From Rheinheimera sp. A13L (lineage in GTDB: Bacteria > Pseudomonadota > Gammaproteobacteria > Enterobacterales > Alteromonadaceae): a stretch of DNA of 64,000 nucleotides. The notes under the pieces were generated by a model. That model made no database searches. It worked only from the letters and a program-made list of their open reading frames with translations, and had not been told where the DNA came from. Position numbers and translations under genes: made by a program. Each line of letters begins with the position of its first letter. The first letter of the stretch is position 1. Shown piece by piece: positions 47,644 to 60,776 of this stretch. The stretch covers positions 1-64,000 of the forward strand of contig NZ_AFHI01000017.1 in the NCBI RefSeq assembly GCF_000217935.1, given 5' to 3'.

Positions 47644-47675
47644 GAAAACCATACAGATCAACCTGTATGGTTTTC
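47644..47675 (-). terminator. Terminator after the coiled-coil exported protein gene
   Basis: A 13-bp perfect stem GAAAACCATACAG / CTGTATGGTTTTC with a 6-nt loop just past the stop codon at 47691. The remaining ~270 bases up to the TolA-like gene are AT-rich and featureless. Confidence 0.75.
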
Positions 47676-47690
47676 AAATCAAGATGAATA

Positions 47691-48269
47691 TTAATTACGT
47701 GAAATTAGTTTAATACCGCCATCGTAACATTCAGTTGTTTTGCCCGAATCCGATATCACCTGGATATGATCAAAACCACCGGCTGGCGCTGACATCTCAA
47801 GCAAGTCGGTAAAATCATCGGCTATATCGCTGATTTCATCACCTTTTTGCTCTAAAGCTGCGAAATGTGGTCTGTGGCGTTCTGTGATTTCCTGGATCTT
47901 TTCGGCTAATTTGTGCTGCTCGGCCATTTTGACTTTATCTATGCGAATACTGTGTTCATCTTCCTGATGGACAAGATCTGCAAGCTCAGCCATACGTTCG
48001 CTGTGTTGCTCCATTTCAATCTCAAAGGCTTTCAAAGGTAAATGCAACTCTTGCATTTGTTGCTCAACAGCTTCTAAGCGTTGGTAAGCCGCGAATTCAT
48101 CGTTGGTCATAGCGCGTTGCTGTATAACTTTGCAGTTTTTAATAAAGGCAATTTGTTGAGGTGCAGCAGCAAGGTTTGTTGTATCGGTTTCAGCCTGAAC
48201 TGTACAGCCAACAGTGATTGCTATGGCAACAGATAACAGTGTGCAGGTAAAGGTTTTTTGGTATTTCAT
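47691..48269 (-). CDS. Exported coiled-coil protein of unknown function
   Basis: A 192-aa protein with a signal sequence ending in ITVGCTVQA; VGC may be a weak lipobox (Cys22), so it may be a lipoprotein. Residues about 55-145 are Glu/Gln/Lys-rich and predicted to form long helices or a coiled coil. Two further Cys, one near residue 46 and one near the C-terminus (ECYDGG), could pair. No family recognised. Monocistronic, with its own terminator. Confidence 0.7.
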   Translation of the reverse strand: MKYQKTFTCTLLSVAIAITVGCTVQAETDTTNLAAAPQQIAFIKNCKVIQQRAMTNDEFAAYQRLEAVEQQMQELHLPLKAFEIEMEQHSERMAELADLVHQEDEHSIRIDKVKMAEQHKLAEKIQEITERHRPHFAALEQKGDEISDIADDFTDLLEMSAPAGGFDHIQVISDSGKTTECYDGGIKLISRN

Positions 48270-48338
48270 GACAGGCTCCAGTGGTTCTCTTATGACTAAG
48301 TCGGAGCAGCATTAAAAATAGTTGGACGGGAAAAACAA

Positions 48339-48381
48339 AAAAGTTGGTTTAATCGATAACTCATTGATTAAACCAACTTTT
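48339..48381. terminator. Terminator downstream of malic enzyme
   Basis: A 16-bp perfect stem AAAAGTTGGTTTAATC / GATTAAACCAACTTTT with an 11-nt loop, flanked by A and T runs, so it can work in both directions. Confidence 0.88.
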
Positions 48382-48406
48382 TATTTAGATCTTTTGAGCT
48401 GAAAAC

Positions 48407-50095
48407 TTAGTTACCACTGACTCGCTTGTATTGGCGGTATTCTGGTGTCCAGAAATTACGCTCAATTTTCTGCAGTAATTCTTCGTCGCTGATTTCCAGC
48501 GCCAAACCTTGTTTTTGCGCCACTTTTGCTACTTCAAACGCGATTTTTTTACTCAGCTCAGACAATTCAGACAAGGCTGGCAGCAAGGTTCCCTGCCCTG
48601 TGTTGGCCAGCGGAGATGCTGCAGCTAAGGTTTCACTGGCGATACGCAACATATCATCACTGATACGGCTGGATTTGACGGCCACTACACCTAAACCAAT
48701 GCCTGGGAAGATGTAAGAGTTATTGCACTGCGCAACATGATAAGTCTGGCCTTTATGAGTCACAGGCTTAAACGGACTACCAGTGGCAATAATCACTTTA
48801 CCATCAGTCCATTTGATCACTTGTTCTGGTGTCGCTTCTACTTGTTTTGAAGGGTTGCTCAACGGGAAAATAATAGGCAGTTCACAGTGCTTTTTCATCG
48901 CAGTGATCACTTGTTCGGTGAACAAACCAGGCTGGCCCGACACGCCTATTAATACATCAGGTTTAGCGCAGTTCATCACATCTAATAAAGATGCGTATTC
49001 GCCACTGTATGCCCAGTCCGCTAAGTTGGATTTTTGCTGCACCAAAGCTTGCTGAAAGTCACGTAAGTCGGGCATGCCATCCGTGAGTAAACCAAAACGG
49101 TCCACCATATAGACCTGGCTGCGTGCTGTGGCGTCATCCAAACCTTCAGTTTTCATTTGACTGATCACTTGTTCTGCAATACCACAACCGGCAGAACCTG
49201 CACCAACAAACACCACTCGTTGTGACGACAGTTTCACGCCTTTACTGCGACAGGCCGCCAACAAAGAACCAACTGTTACTGCTGCAGTGCCCTGAATATC
49301 ATCGTTAAAGCAGCAATACTCATCACGGTAACGTTTTAATATTGGCATAGCGTTTGGCTGAGCGAAGTCTTCAAACTGGACCAAAGCTTCTGGCCAACGG
49401 CGTTTTACTGCTTTCATAAACTGATCAATAAAGGCGTCATATTCTTCGCCGGTAATGCGTTTATGTTTAGACCCCATATAAACCGGGTCATTGAGCAGTT
49501 TTTCGTTGTTGGTGCCTACATCCAGCATTACAGGTAAGGTATAAGCCGGGCTGATACCGCCACAGGCTGTATACAAAGACAACTTACCGATAGAAATGCC
49601 CATACCGCCTACGCCCTGGTCACCTAAGCCCAGTACACGTTCGCCGTCTGTCACTACTATTACTTTGACTTTTTTCTTGGTGACGCTACGCAGTATGTCA
49701 TCCATATGCTCGCGTTCGCTGTAGGAGACAAAAATACCACGGGCGCTGCGATAGATAGCAGAGAAACGCTCACAGGCATCCCCTACTGTTGGCGTATAAA
49801 TCACCGGGATCATTTCTTCCAGATGTTCTTTCACCAGTCGGTAAAACAGCGTTTCGTTTTTATCGTGAATGGCGCGCAGATAAATATGCTTGTTGATAGG
49901 CTCAGCAAAGCTTGAATATTGCATATAAGCACGAGCCAGTTGCTGCTCAATAGTTTCGTAACGTGGAGGTAATAAACCAATCAGGTTAAAAGCAATACGT
50001 TCTTCTTTAGTAAAGGCGCTGCCTTTATTTAATAATGGGGTTTCTAATAAAGCCGGACCTGCGTAGGAGGTATAAAGAGGTTGTTTTGTACTCAT
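48407..50095 (-). CDS. maeA: NAD-dependent malic enzyme
   Basis: A 562-aa malic enzyme that oxidatively decarboxylates malate to pyruvate. Very like E. coli MaeA/Sfc[34 protein letters not shown], the metal-binding EDFAQ...[14 protein letters not shown], and Rossmann motif [16 protein letters not shown] preference is inferred from the MaeA-type length and sequence rather than from MaeB-type fusion. Monocistronic. It neighbours arginine-catabolic genes, for which it may help recover pyruvate. Confidence 0.96.
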   Translation of the reverse strand: MSTKQPLYTSYAGPALLETPLLNKGSAFTKEERIAFNLIGLLPPRYETIEQQLARAYMQYSSFAEPINKHIYLRAIHDKNETLFYRLVKEHLEEMIPVIYTPTVGDACERFSAIYRSARGIFVSYSEREHMDDILRSVTKKKVKVIVVTDGERVLGLGDQGVGGMGISIGKLSLYTACGGISPAYTLPVMLDVGTNNEKLLNDPVYMGSKHKRITGEEYDAFIDQFMKAVKRRWPEALVQFEDFAQPNAMPILKRYRDEYCCFNDDIQGTAAVTVGSLLAACRSKGVKLSSQRVVFVGAGSAGCGIAEQVISQMKTEGLDDATARSQVYMVDRFGLLTDGMPDLRDFQQALVQQKSNLADWAYSGEYASLLDVMNCAKPDVLIGVSGQPGLFTEQVITAMKKHCELPIIFPLSNPSKQVEATPEQVIKWTDGKVIIATGSPFKPVTHKGQTYHVAQCNNSYIFPGIGLGVVAVKSSRISDDMLRIASETLAAASPLANTGQGTLLPALSELSELSKKIAFEVAKVAQKQGLALEISDEELLQKIERNFWTPEYRQYKRVSGN

Positions 50096-50240
50096 GGGGA
50101 TCTCTCAAAATTAGCCTGCTGGCTCAAATTGCTGCCGATCATAACAGGTCTGACTGAGGCAGCAACCTCACTTCAGGTAAAGTGTTGTTAAATGACGATC
50201 ATTTCACGCTGGTCAGACCTGATATAGGCCATTTTCAGCC

Positions 50241-50678
50241 TTATCTTTTGAATTTAGTCTCCAAAATCACCGAAGAGTTGGTACGCTCTACTCCATCCAG
50301 ATTGCCAATTTCATCCAGAATATGACTCAATTGCTCAGTAGTTTGAGCCTGGACTACAGCTATTAAGTCATATTCTCCGCTGATGGCATATAACTCGGAA
50401 ATCTGGCTGATTTGTTTTAACTCTATATTGGTTTTTGTCGTCAGTTTTTGCCGCACTTTAATAGCCACATGAGCTGAGACTAACTGGCTTAAAAATGCAC
50501 TGCCATATTCCAGTACATAACCTTTTACCACCCCGCTTTGTTCAAGCCTGTGCAGGCGGTTTTGTACAGTGCTGCGCGACACATTTAGTGCTCTGGCTAA
50601 ATCAGAAATACTGGCTCTGGCGTTACGCCGTAACATACCCAGTAACTTTTCGTCGTCTAAACTTATCACTTTGCTCAA
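50241..50678 (-). CDS. Lrp/AsnC-family transcriptional regulator
   Basis: A 145-aa regulator with an N-terminal winged helix (LLGMLRRNARASISDLARALNVSRSTVQNRLHRLEQSG) and a C-terminal RAM ligand-binding domain (about 65-140). Family members sense amino acids as octamers or similar. Divergent from astC with a 146-bp intergenic region to the chosen astC start, so it probably controls the arginine succinyltransferase genes; ligand inferred. Confidence 0.9.
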   Translation of the reverse strand: MSKVISLDDEKLLGMLRRNARASISDLARALNVSRSTVQNRLHRLEQSGVVKGYVLEYGSAFLSQLVSAHVAIKVRQKLTTKTNIELKQISQISELYAISGEYDLIAVVQAQTTEQLSHILDEIGNLDGVERTNSSVILETKFKR

Positions 50679-50731
50679 TCACCTTGTCAAAATACCAGAA
50701 TTAACTGCAATATTGTTAATAATGCTACTGC

Positions 50732-50754
50732 ATATTGGTAAGTCTGGCCAATAT
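50732..50754. promoter_or_regulatory. Inverted repeat in the Lrp-astC divergent region
   Basis: ATATTGG and CCAATAT are separated by 9 bp. It lies midway between the two start codons and is a candidate site for the adjacent Lrp-type regulator. CTGCAATATTG (50705) partly repeats the left arm CTGCATATTGG. Confidence 0.45.
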
Positions 50755-50773
50755 AATAAATAAAATTCCTTAA

Positions 50774-52030
<1,257 letters not shown>

Positions 52031-52038
52031 AGCCATTG

Positions 52039-52061
52039 AAGGGAGTTCGTTGAGCTCCCTT
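52039..52061 (+). terminator. Weak hairpin between astC and astA
   Basis: AAGGGAG / CTCCCTT with a 9-nt loop, followed by a poor T-tract. It may cause partial termination within the operon. Confidence 0.5.
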
Positions 52062-52099
52062 ATCTTATTAAGCAGCTACAACGCAGGAATACTGAATTT

Positions 52100-54612
<2,513 letters not shown>

Positions 54613-54696
54613 AGCTGAACCAGATCAAAACAATAAGCCGGTAAAGTGGCTACACTTGCCGGCGTAAACACCATAATCAACAGAGCAGGACCCGTT

Positions 54697-55500
54697 ATGC
54701 ATACTGATGTGAAAGAACTGTTTAACCAACTCTGGGCAAATTACCTGGAAGTGACTCCTTCTGCGAAAAAAATTCACGCCATTTTAGGCTCATCGCAACA
54801 GGATGACGTGATTAACGATCACATCGCACTTCGCACTTTTAATATCGAAAAAGTAAGTCTGGAAAAGCTGGCAGCCCACCTGTTAGCTTTAGGTTATACC
54901 GAAGGTGGCGAATACCACTTTGAAGCAAAAAAGCTATATGCCAAACACTTTGAGCATACAGATCCAACCTTGCCAAAAGTGTTTATTTCCGAGCTGCTGT
55001 TAGAAAAATGCTCTGAAGAGCTGCAAAGCATAGTGCGCAAACTGGTTGATCAAATTCCAGAATCTGCAGTGACCGCAGATAACTTCCTGTATTCAGGCCG
55101 TCACTGGACTATTGATCAGCAAAGCTATGAAACTCTATTGGCAGAAAGTGAATACGCGGCCTGGATGTCAGTCTGGGGTTACCGTGCTAACCACTTCACC
55201 GTCAGTGTCAATGCACTGAACAACTATGAAACTTTAGAATCGGTGAATCAGGCATTAAAAGATGCAGGCTTCCCGTTAAACACCTCTGGTGGTGAAATCA
55301 AAGGCACTCCAGAAGTCTTGCTGGAACAGTCTTCAACTTTAGCAGACGAAGCACCGGTTCAGTTTACGGATGGCACTCGCAATATCCCTAGTTGCTTCTA
55401 CGAATTTGCCCGTCGTTACCCTATGGCCAATGGCCAGCTGTACGGTGGTTTTGTTGCAGCTTCTGCGGATAAAATTTTCGAAAGTACCAACGTTCGTTAA
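54697..55500 (+). CDS. DUF1338-family protein (2-oxoadipate dioxygenase-like)
   Basis: A 267-aa protein of the DUF1338 family, related to HglS/YdcJ, an iron-dependent enzyme turning 2-oxoadipate into 2-hydroxyglutarate in lysine breakdown. The metal-ligand signature DHIALRTFN is at about residues 40-48, with a distal Glu region (ISELLLEKCSEEL) and FYEFARRYP near the C-terminus. The ATG at 54697 (MHTDVKELFNQLW) fits the family. Follows astD by 84 bp; its substrate in an arginine cluster is unknown. Confidence 0.82.
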   Translation: MHTDVKELFNQLWANYLEVTPSAKKIHAILGSSQQDDVINDHIALRTFNIEKVSLEKLAAHLLALGYTEGGEYHFEAKKLYAKHFEHTDPTLPKVFISELLLEKCSEELQSIVRKLVDQIPESAVTADNFLYSGRHWTIDQQSYETLLAESEYAAWMSVWGYRANHFTVSVNALNNYETLESVNQALKDAGFPLNTSGGEIKGTPEVLLEQSSTLADEAPVQFTDGTRNIPSCFYEFARRYPMANGQLYGGFVAASADKIFESTNVR

Positions 55501-55530
55501 TCACCGAAGGTGATCAATACGGCGTGAAGA

Positions 55531-56085
55531 CTAAAGGCTGGACAGAAATCCGGCCTTTATTTTTTTCCAATAGATCTGCGCCGCTTCAGCCTGATAACCT
55601 CTGGACAAAACATTCATAAAACCATGAGGATAAGGAACAAAGCTTTGTTTTAGGTTTATTTTACCTGCAAGAGCATCCATCAGTTCCAACACAGAAAAAT
55701 GCGATTCTTCAGCAAATATTAGCTCTGTTGGATAAAGCGGCTGAAGATGCGTCATCTGACGGATTTGCCCGCCATAAAAACCAACACAAGCTTTGACTGT
55801 CAGATGTTCAAGCGCCAGATTCGCCCAGCATGCAGCAGCTCCGGCGCTAAAACCCACTAAGAATACCGGCTCCGTTTGTGCTTTAAGCACCTCGCCCACC
55901 TTATTGCAGTACGTCTCTATGCCGCCATGATCCAGAAAATACTGATAGGCCTCTTTGTCATCAGCGAACACAGGAGACTGATGATCATAAGGCTGTACGC
56001 AAAGATAATCCGAACCTAGCTGGTCAAACTGCAAAAGCACTTCAGGCTGGGCACCAAAGATATCAGTCGTTATCACCAGTTGCAT
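55531..56085 (-). CDS. Dienelactone-hydrolase-like alpha/beta hydrolase
   Basis: A 184-aa short alpha/beta-hydrolase. Nucleophile elbow GFSAGAAACW (Ser about residue 78) after strand VFLVG; YGGQIRQM in the middle and HGFMN near residue 155 supply the probable acid-side loop and catalytic His. Like dienelactone hydrolases but shorter than the classic ~230-aa enzymes. Substrate unknown. Its start is 9 bp after the metallo-beta-lactamase-fold gene, so they probably form an operon. Confidence 0.8.
   Translation of the reverse strand: MQLVITTDIFGAQPEVLLQFDQLGSDYLCVQPYDHQSPVFADDKEAYQYFLDHGGIETYCNKVGEVLKAQTEPVFLVGFSAGAAACWANLALEHLTVKACVGFYGGQIRQMTHLQPLYPTELIFAEESHFSVLELMDALAGKINLKQSFVPYPHGFMNVLSRGYQAEAAQIYWKKIKAGFLSSL
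55532..55565 (+). terminator. Terminator after DUF1338, inside the 3' end of the next gene
   Basis: AAAGGCTGGA / TCCGGCCTTT with a 7-nt loop then seven T on the plus strand. It overlaps the final codons of the convergent hydrolase gene. Confidence 0.8.
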
Positions 56086-56094
56086 CTATTGTCC

Positions 56095-56961
56095 TTAGCG
56101 AAACAAATTAACCGGAAGTTTTAAATACACAGTGCCATTGTCTTCCGCTGCCGGGAATTGCCCTGCCCGCACATTTACCTGCACCGAAGGTAATATCAGC
56201 TTTGGCATACTCAGAGTTTTGTCTCTGGTCGCACGCATAGCGACAAAATCCTGCTGACTGGTGCCTTGTTTTAGGTGGATGTTCTGCTTCTTTTGCGCTG
56301 CTACTGTGGTCTCACAGACAAAGTCTTCCCGGCCTGGCGCTTTGTAGTCGTGGCATAAAAACATTCGGGTTTGATCTGGCAATTGATACAACTTTTGCAC
56401 TGATTGATACAAAGTGGCTGCATCGCCCCCCGGAAAGTCACAACGTGCTGAACCATAGTCCGGCATAAATAAGGTATCGCCGACAAAAACTGCATCACCA
56501 ATACAATAACTGACACAAGCAGGCGTATGACCCGGGGTATGGACTACGGAGCAGTTTAGGGTTCCCAACATAAAGTTTTCACCATCGGCAAATAGTTTGT
56601 CAAAAGCTGAACCGTCCGTTTTCAGATCCTTGAGGTTAAACACCTGGCCAAAGAGTTGCTGCACTTCGGTAATGCGTGAGCCTATTGCAATACGGCCCCC
56701 CAGCTGTTGTTTCAGAAAAGGCGCAGCAGATAAGTGATCGGCATGCACATGAGTTTCCAAGAGCCATTGCACCGTCAGGTTATGTGCTTTCACCTTAGCA
56801 ATGATTTGCTGTGCAAAGCCCGTGCTGGTGCTACCCGACGCTGCGTCAAACTCTAATACCGGATCGATAACCGCAGCTTCTTTACTTAAAGGATCCCAAA
56901 CCAAATAACTGTAAGTAAAGCTTTGAGGCTCAAAAAAAGCATGGACAACAGGCTGTTGCAT
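56095..56961 (-). CDS. MBL-fold hydrolase, persulfide-dioxygenase/glyoxalase-II-like
   Basis: A 288-aa metallo-beta-lactamase-fold enzyme. Metal motif THVHADHLSAA (about 60-70), HTPGHTPACVSY (second His), and GDTLFMPDYGSARCDFPGG with LCHDYKAPG. The ARCDFPGG and HDY elements are typical of the ETHE1-like branch, which oxidises glutathione persulfide with one iron, rather than of true glyoxalase II. Function inferred; a role in sulfide or thiol metabolism is likely. Confidence 0.85.
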   Translation of the reverse strand: MQQPVVHAFFEPQSFTYSYLVWDPLSKEAAVIDPVLEFDAASGSTSTGFAQQIIAKVKAHNLTVQWLLETHVHADHLSAAPFLKQQLGGRIAIGSRITEVQQLFGQVFNLKDLKTDGSAFDKLFADGENFMLGTLNCSVVHTPGHTPACVSYCIGDAVFVGDTLFMPDYGSARCDFPGGDAATLYQSVQKLYQLPDQTRMFLCHDYKAPGREDFVCETTVAAQKKQNIHLKQGTSQQDFVAMRATRDKTLSMPKLILPSVQVNVRAGQFPAAEDNGTVYLKLPVNLFR

Positions 56962-57166
56962 AGGTCACTACTCTATATGGACTGGCCAGAATTTGGCTTA
57001 TCTTAGCAAAGCTTTTTTATTCCATAAAGATATAAGATTATTCCTTAAAATTTATGCAATGAGCATTAAATAGCCATCTACACATCCAACTAAGGTTTTG
57101 TCATAATTTTGCAATCCCCCTTCTCTACTCTGCCTGTGCCTGAAACTTAGCGGAGATAGAAGTCGT

Positions 57167-59473
57167 ATGAATATCGCCAGAAAATTAACCCTCGGAGCCG
57201 GTGTCCTGACGGTCATGGCTGTGATTTTGTCGGCCAGTACCAGCGGTTTATTAGCCTTAAAAGACAGTTCAGATGCAGTGCAGCAAAGTGCAGAGCAACA
57301 ATTTCAGGCCCTGGCAGCAAGCAGACATACCATGCTGCTCACCCAACTCGATGGCCAACAGCAATTACTCAATGCATTGGCGAATAACCGCCTGACACAA
57401 GAAGCTATTTATAGTTTTAAGAATCCTTTTGTGTCCTACCGTTATGAAGTGTCAGCCCCTAATCTGGATGGCTTGAAACAACAGATGGCGGACTGGTACA
57501 ACACGAAATACCAGCCCTACTTTCAGGCGCAAACTCAAGGCTTGTCGGTCAATACCAGCGCCTGGCTGGAAAAATCCAAATTTGAAACTTTATTGCTGCA
57601 AAAATTTTATGTTGCGGAGAACCCACAGCCTTTGGGTAAACAGCAGTTGCTGGAGGATCGCAGTGATGGTTCTGTCTATGGCCAGCAGCATAAAAAATAC
57701 CACAGCAGTTTTAAAGAAATAGTCGACCGTTACGGCTTTCAGGATTTAATGCTGGTCGACGCCAATAGTCTGGACGTCTTGTATAACGTCAATAAAGGCC
57801 CTGTTTTTGCCAGCAATTTGCAAAACGGAGCTTTTGCCGACACCCAACTGGCAAGCTTAGTCAAAAACTTAAAGCAAAAACCTAAAGCTGGTTTACAGAT
57901 CTCCGCCATCACAGCCTTTACCGGCGCTTTTTCGCAACAAGTGTTGTTTTTTGGTGTGCCTGTGTTTCATCCCAATAGCGCCGACACTCCAATTGGATTT
58001 TTAATAGCTCAGTATCCGGTCAGTCGTTTTACAGATTTGATGACCGGAAATCAAAAGTGGCAGGATTTAGGTTTGGGCGAAACAGGTGATTTGTATCTGG
58101 TTGATCAGGAGCAGAAACTGGTGACCGAATTAAGGCCTTATCTGACGGACAAAAGCCGCTTTGCAGCACAATATCCTGAGTTGAAAGCCGGTCCTTATGG
58201 TTTAGGTGGCCATACCAAATTAGACTTGCCACAAGTAAAAGCAGCGCTGGCTGGCCAATCCGGTGTCGCTGAAGCTGAAGATTACCGGGGCCTGGATTCA
58301 TTGATCAGTTGGCGTCCTCTGCAGATAGGCCAGCAGCAGTATGCGCTTATTGTGCAGCAAGATTTATCAGAGAGTTTAGCGGCAGTCAGCACGATCAGAA
58401 CCAACCTGGTTTTAAGCACCCTGCTCTCAGTAGTGTTGCTTGGAATACTGGTCGTGCTGCTGGTTTACATCCTAGCGCGACGTTTTGCCAGACCCATGCT
58501 GGCATTGCATCAACGTATCGAAGCATCTGCCCAGTCCCATGATCTGACAGTGCGTTTTGATTTGCAGTCTAAAGATGAGTTGGCGGATATTGGTGCTGCT
58601 TTGAACAAACTCTTTGGCGCTTTTCGATCCCTGGTGGCAAAACTGTCCAGCACTTCTGAGCAAAGCGCTTCAGCTGCCACTCAAAACCTGCAAATTAGTC
58701 TGGAATGCAAAAGTTCAGCTATGCAACAAGGCGCTGCTATCAGTCATTTGCTGCAACAATCTCAAAGCCTGGATCAACAACTGCAATATTCAGCCGAACA
58801 GCTACGCCGTTCAGCCAGTCAGGCCACTCATGCCAACCAGCAGGCTGACTCTGGTTATCAGGCTGTAGATCTGGTCGCCAGTTCAATGCGCCATCTGGCC
58901 GAACAAGTCAGTTCATCCAGTCAGAGCATGGACCATTTACGCTCTGCCGCCACTGACATAGTGACTGTGCTCGATACCATCAAAGGCATTTCAGAACAGA
59001 CTAACCTTTTGGCGCTCAATGCGGCCATTGAAGCCGCCCGCGCTGGTGAACATGGCCGTGGTTTTGCAGTTGTGGCAGATGAAGTAAGGCGTTTATCAGG
59101 CAGCACCCGCCAGGCGACTATGGAAATTCAGCAAATGCTGGATCGCTTAATGAGCACAGTGGATGAAACCGCTCTGGATTTAGCCAAAGAGCGGCAAAGT
59201 GCGGAGCTTTGTGTCACAGGCTCGGAGCAGGCCTTGCAAGCTTTAGGAGAGATCAAGCAGCTGATTGCAGAGGTTAGCACTGAGACAACAAAGATAGCCC
59301 AGGCTAGTGAGCAACAATACCAGCACAATCAGCAGATGCGTGATGAACTGACGGCGGTGCAGGGTTTAGCTGCTCATACCGAACAAGCGATGGCCGAATT
59401 AAACATAACGGCAAAAGAGCAGGAAAAACTGGCCACTGAGTTATTAAGTAACGCCAGAGCCTTTCGGGTTTAA
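57167..59473 (+). CDS. Methyl-accepting chemotaxis protein, periplasmic Cache-type sensor
   Basis: A 768-aa transmembrane chemoreceptor: TM1 (about 8-30), a large periplasmic ligand domain (about 31-405, probably double-Cache by size, with [24 protein letters not shown]), TM2 (about 408-432), HAMP (about 433-490) and a cytoplasmic signalling domain whose hairpin tip reads [37 protein letters not shown]. No C-terminal CheR pentapeptide is obvious. Ligand unknown. Monocistronic with a good terminator. Confidence 0.93.
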   Translation: MNIARKLTLGAGVLTVMAVILSASTSGLLALKDSSDAVQQSAEQQFQALAASRHTMLLTQLDGQQQLLNALANNRLTQEAIYSFKNPFVSYRYEVSAPNLDGLKQQMADWYNTKYQPYFQAQTQGLSVNTSAWLEKSKFETLLLQKFYVAENPQPLGKQQLLEDRSDGSVYGQQHKKYHSSFKEIVDRYGFQDLMLVDANSLDVLYNVNKGPVFASNLQNGAFADTQLASLVKNLKQKPKAGLQISAITAFTGAFSQQVLFFGVPVFHPNSADTPIGFLIAQYPVSRFTDLMTGNQKWQDLGLGETGDLYLVDQEQKLVTELRPYLTDKSRFAAQYPELKAGPYGLGGHTKLDLPQVKAALAGQSGVAEAEDYRGLDSLISWRPLQIGQQQYALIVQQDLSESLAAVSTIRTNLVLSTLLSVVLLGILVVLLVYILARRFARPMLALHQRIEASAQSHDLTVRFDLQSKDELADIGAALNKLFGAFRSLVAKLSSTSEQSASAATQNLQISLECKSSAMQQGAAISHLLQQSQSLDQQLQYSAEQLRRSASQATHANQQADSGYQAVDLVASSMRHLAEQVSSSSQSMDHLRSAATDIVTVLDTIKGISEQTNLLALNAAIEAARAGEHGRGFAVVADEVRRLSGSTRQATMEIQQMLDRLMSTVDETALDLAKERQSAELCVTGSEQALQALGEIKQLIAEVSTETTKIAQASEQQYQHNQQMRDELTAVQGLAAHTEQAMAELNITAKEQEKLATELLSNARAFRV

Positions 59474-59486
59474 CGGGTCCCGATAC

Positions 59487-59517
59487 AAAAAGCCCCGGCA
59501 TGTGCCAGGGCTTTTTT
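59487..59517 (+). terminator. Terminator after the chemoreceptor gene
   Basis: AAAAAGCCCCGGCA / TGCCAGGGCTTTTTT, loop of 2-6 nt, 14 bases past the stop. Confidence 0.9.
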
Positions 59518-59545
59518 ACATTTTCGTATTTATACTCAGCTGTCA

Positions 59546-60430
59546 TTAGCCTTCAAAGGAGCGGCTTTGCAGTGCATGAATACGTTTATCCAGCGGCGGA
59601 TGGCTCATAAAAAGCTCTGAAGGCGCAGCTTTAGTAGCCAGGCCAAAAGCCGTCATAGAACCCTGTAATTGGCTTTCATTATTACCTTTTAAACGTTGCA
59701 ACGCAGCGACCATGTTTTCGGCACCCACTAAACGGGCTGCACCAGCATCGGCTTTGTATTCACGCTGACGGGAAAACCACATCACTATGATGCTGGCCAG
59801 CACACCAAAAATCATTTCCAGCACAAACACAGTGATCATATAGCTGATACCGCCACCCTGACTTTCCTCTTCGTCATTGGAGCGGAAAAAGTTATCAATA
59901 ATGCCTGCAACCACCCGGGCAAAGAAAATAACAAAGGTATTCACTACACCCTGAATAAGAGTCAGGGTCACCATATCACCGTTGGCGACGTGTGATACTT
60001 CGTGTGCCAACACAGCTTCGGCTTCCTGCTGCGTCATCGCATGCAATAAACCTGTGCTGACAGCCACCAGTGCATTATTACGGCTCATGCCCGTGGCAAA
60101 GGCATTAATTTCCGGCGAATCGTAAATGGCAACTTCCGGCATACCAATGCCAGCCTGCTTTGCCTGACGTTGCACAGTGCTTACCAGCCAGTGTTCAGTG
60201 GCATTCGACGGCGTTGTGATCACCACAGCACCAGTCGAACGTTTTGCCATCCACTTGGACATAGCCAAAGAAATAAAGGAGCCACCAAAACCAAACACAG
60301 CAGCAAATATCAATAAACCACCCATGCTGCGGTTATCTATACCAAAAACTTTAAACACAATACTCAAAACGATACTCAGCACTAACATCACAGCTAAGTT
60401 CGTGATTAAAAATAGCACTATACGTTTCAT
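59546..60430 (-). CDS. htpX: Membrane zinc metalloprotease HtpX
   Basis: A 294-aa M48 protease of the inner membrane, E. coli length. Four hydrophobic segments (about 3-23, 35-55, 155-175, 195-215) and the zinc motif [10 protein letters not shown] (residues about 140-149), third ligand Glu in [12 protein letters not shown]. It degrades damaged membrane proteins alongside FtsH; in E. coli it is induced by the Cpx response. Confidence 0.96.
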   Translation of the reverse strand: MKRIVLFLITNLAVMLVLSIVLSIVFKVFGIDNRSMGGLLIFAAVFGFGGSFISLAMSKWMAKRSTGAVVITTPSNATEHWLVSTVQRQAKQAGIGMPEVAIYDSPEINAFATGMSRNNALVAVSTGLLHAMTQQEAEAVLAHEVSHVANGDMVTLTLIQGVVNTFVIFFARVVAGIIDNFFRSNDEEESQGGGISYMITVFVLEMIFGVLASIIVMWFSRQREYKADAGAARLVGAENMVAALQRLKGNNESQLQGSMTAFGLATKAAPSELFMSHPPLDKRIHALQSRSFEG

Positions 60431-60478
60431 AACAACCTCTGCAATTCACAAGACCACTAAGTTCAAAACGTCTGTTGC

Positions 60479-60514
60479 TAAAAAAGCCCCTGTTTCATCG
60501 CTGTAACAGAGGCA
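60479..60514 (-). terminator. Unassigned terminator upstream of htpX
   Basis: Minus-strand GCCTCTGTTACAGCGATGAAACAGGGGC stem followed by six T, about 50 bases before the htpX start codon. It is not needed for the chemoreceptor gene, which has its own terminator at 60716, so it suggests a small RNA or attenuator in the 60515-60715 interval. Confidence 0.55.
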
Positions 60515-60715
60515 AAGGGCGGATTAATGACCACAACAAGTACGTATTGGTTCTGCCCAACCCAACAGCAGCTTCTCGCCTCACTTTGGGTTATTCAGGG
60601 AACGCTGTGATAATAAGCCGGATAGAGTTGTAAGGTAAAATCGAATATAACTAACAAAAAGGAAGGAATAAACTGACTAATTTATCTCATGAAGCTAAAA
60701 GTAGCTGTGGAGATC

Positions 60716-60750
60716 AAAAAAGCCAGTGTTGCTAACAAGAACTGGCTTTA
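60716..60750 (-). terminator. Terminator after the CZB chemoreceptor gene
   Basis: Minus-strand AAAGCCAGT ... ACTGGCTTTTTT stem with a ~13-nt loop, 27 bases after the chemoreceptor stop. Confidence 0.85.
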
Positions 60751-60776
60751 TGCACGTTGAATACCCAGCAGAAAGA

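Noticed and set aside
57001-57166. Possible flagellar sigma-28 promoter before the chemoreceptor
   Set aside because: A TAAA element is present, but no GCCGATAA-like element follows at the right distance.
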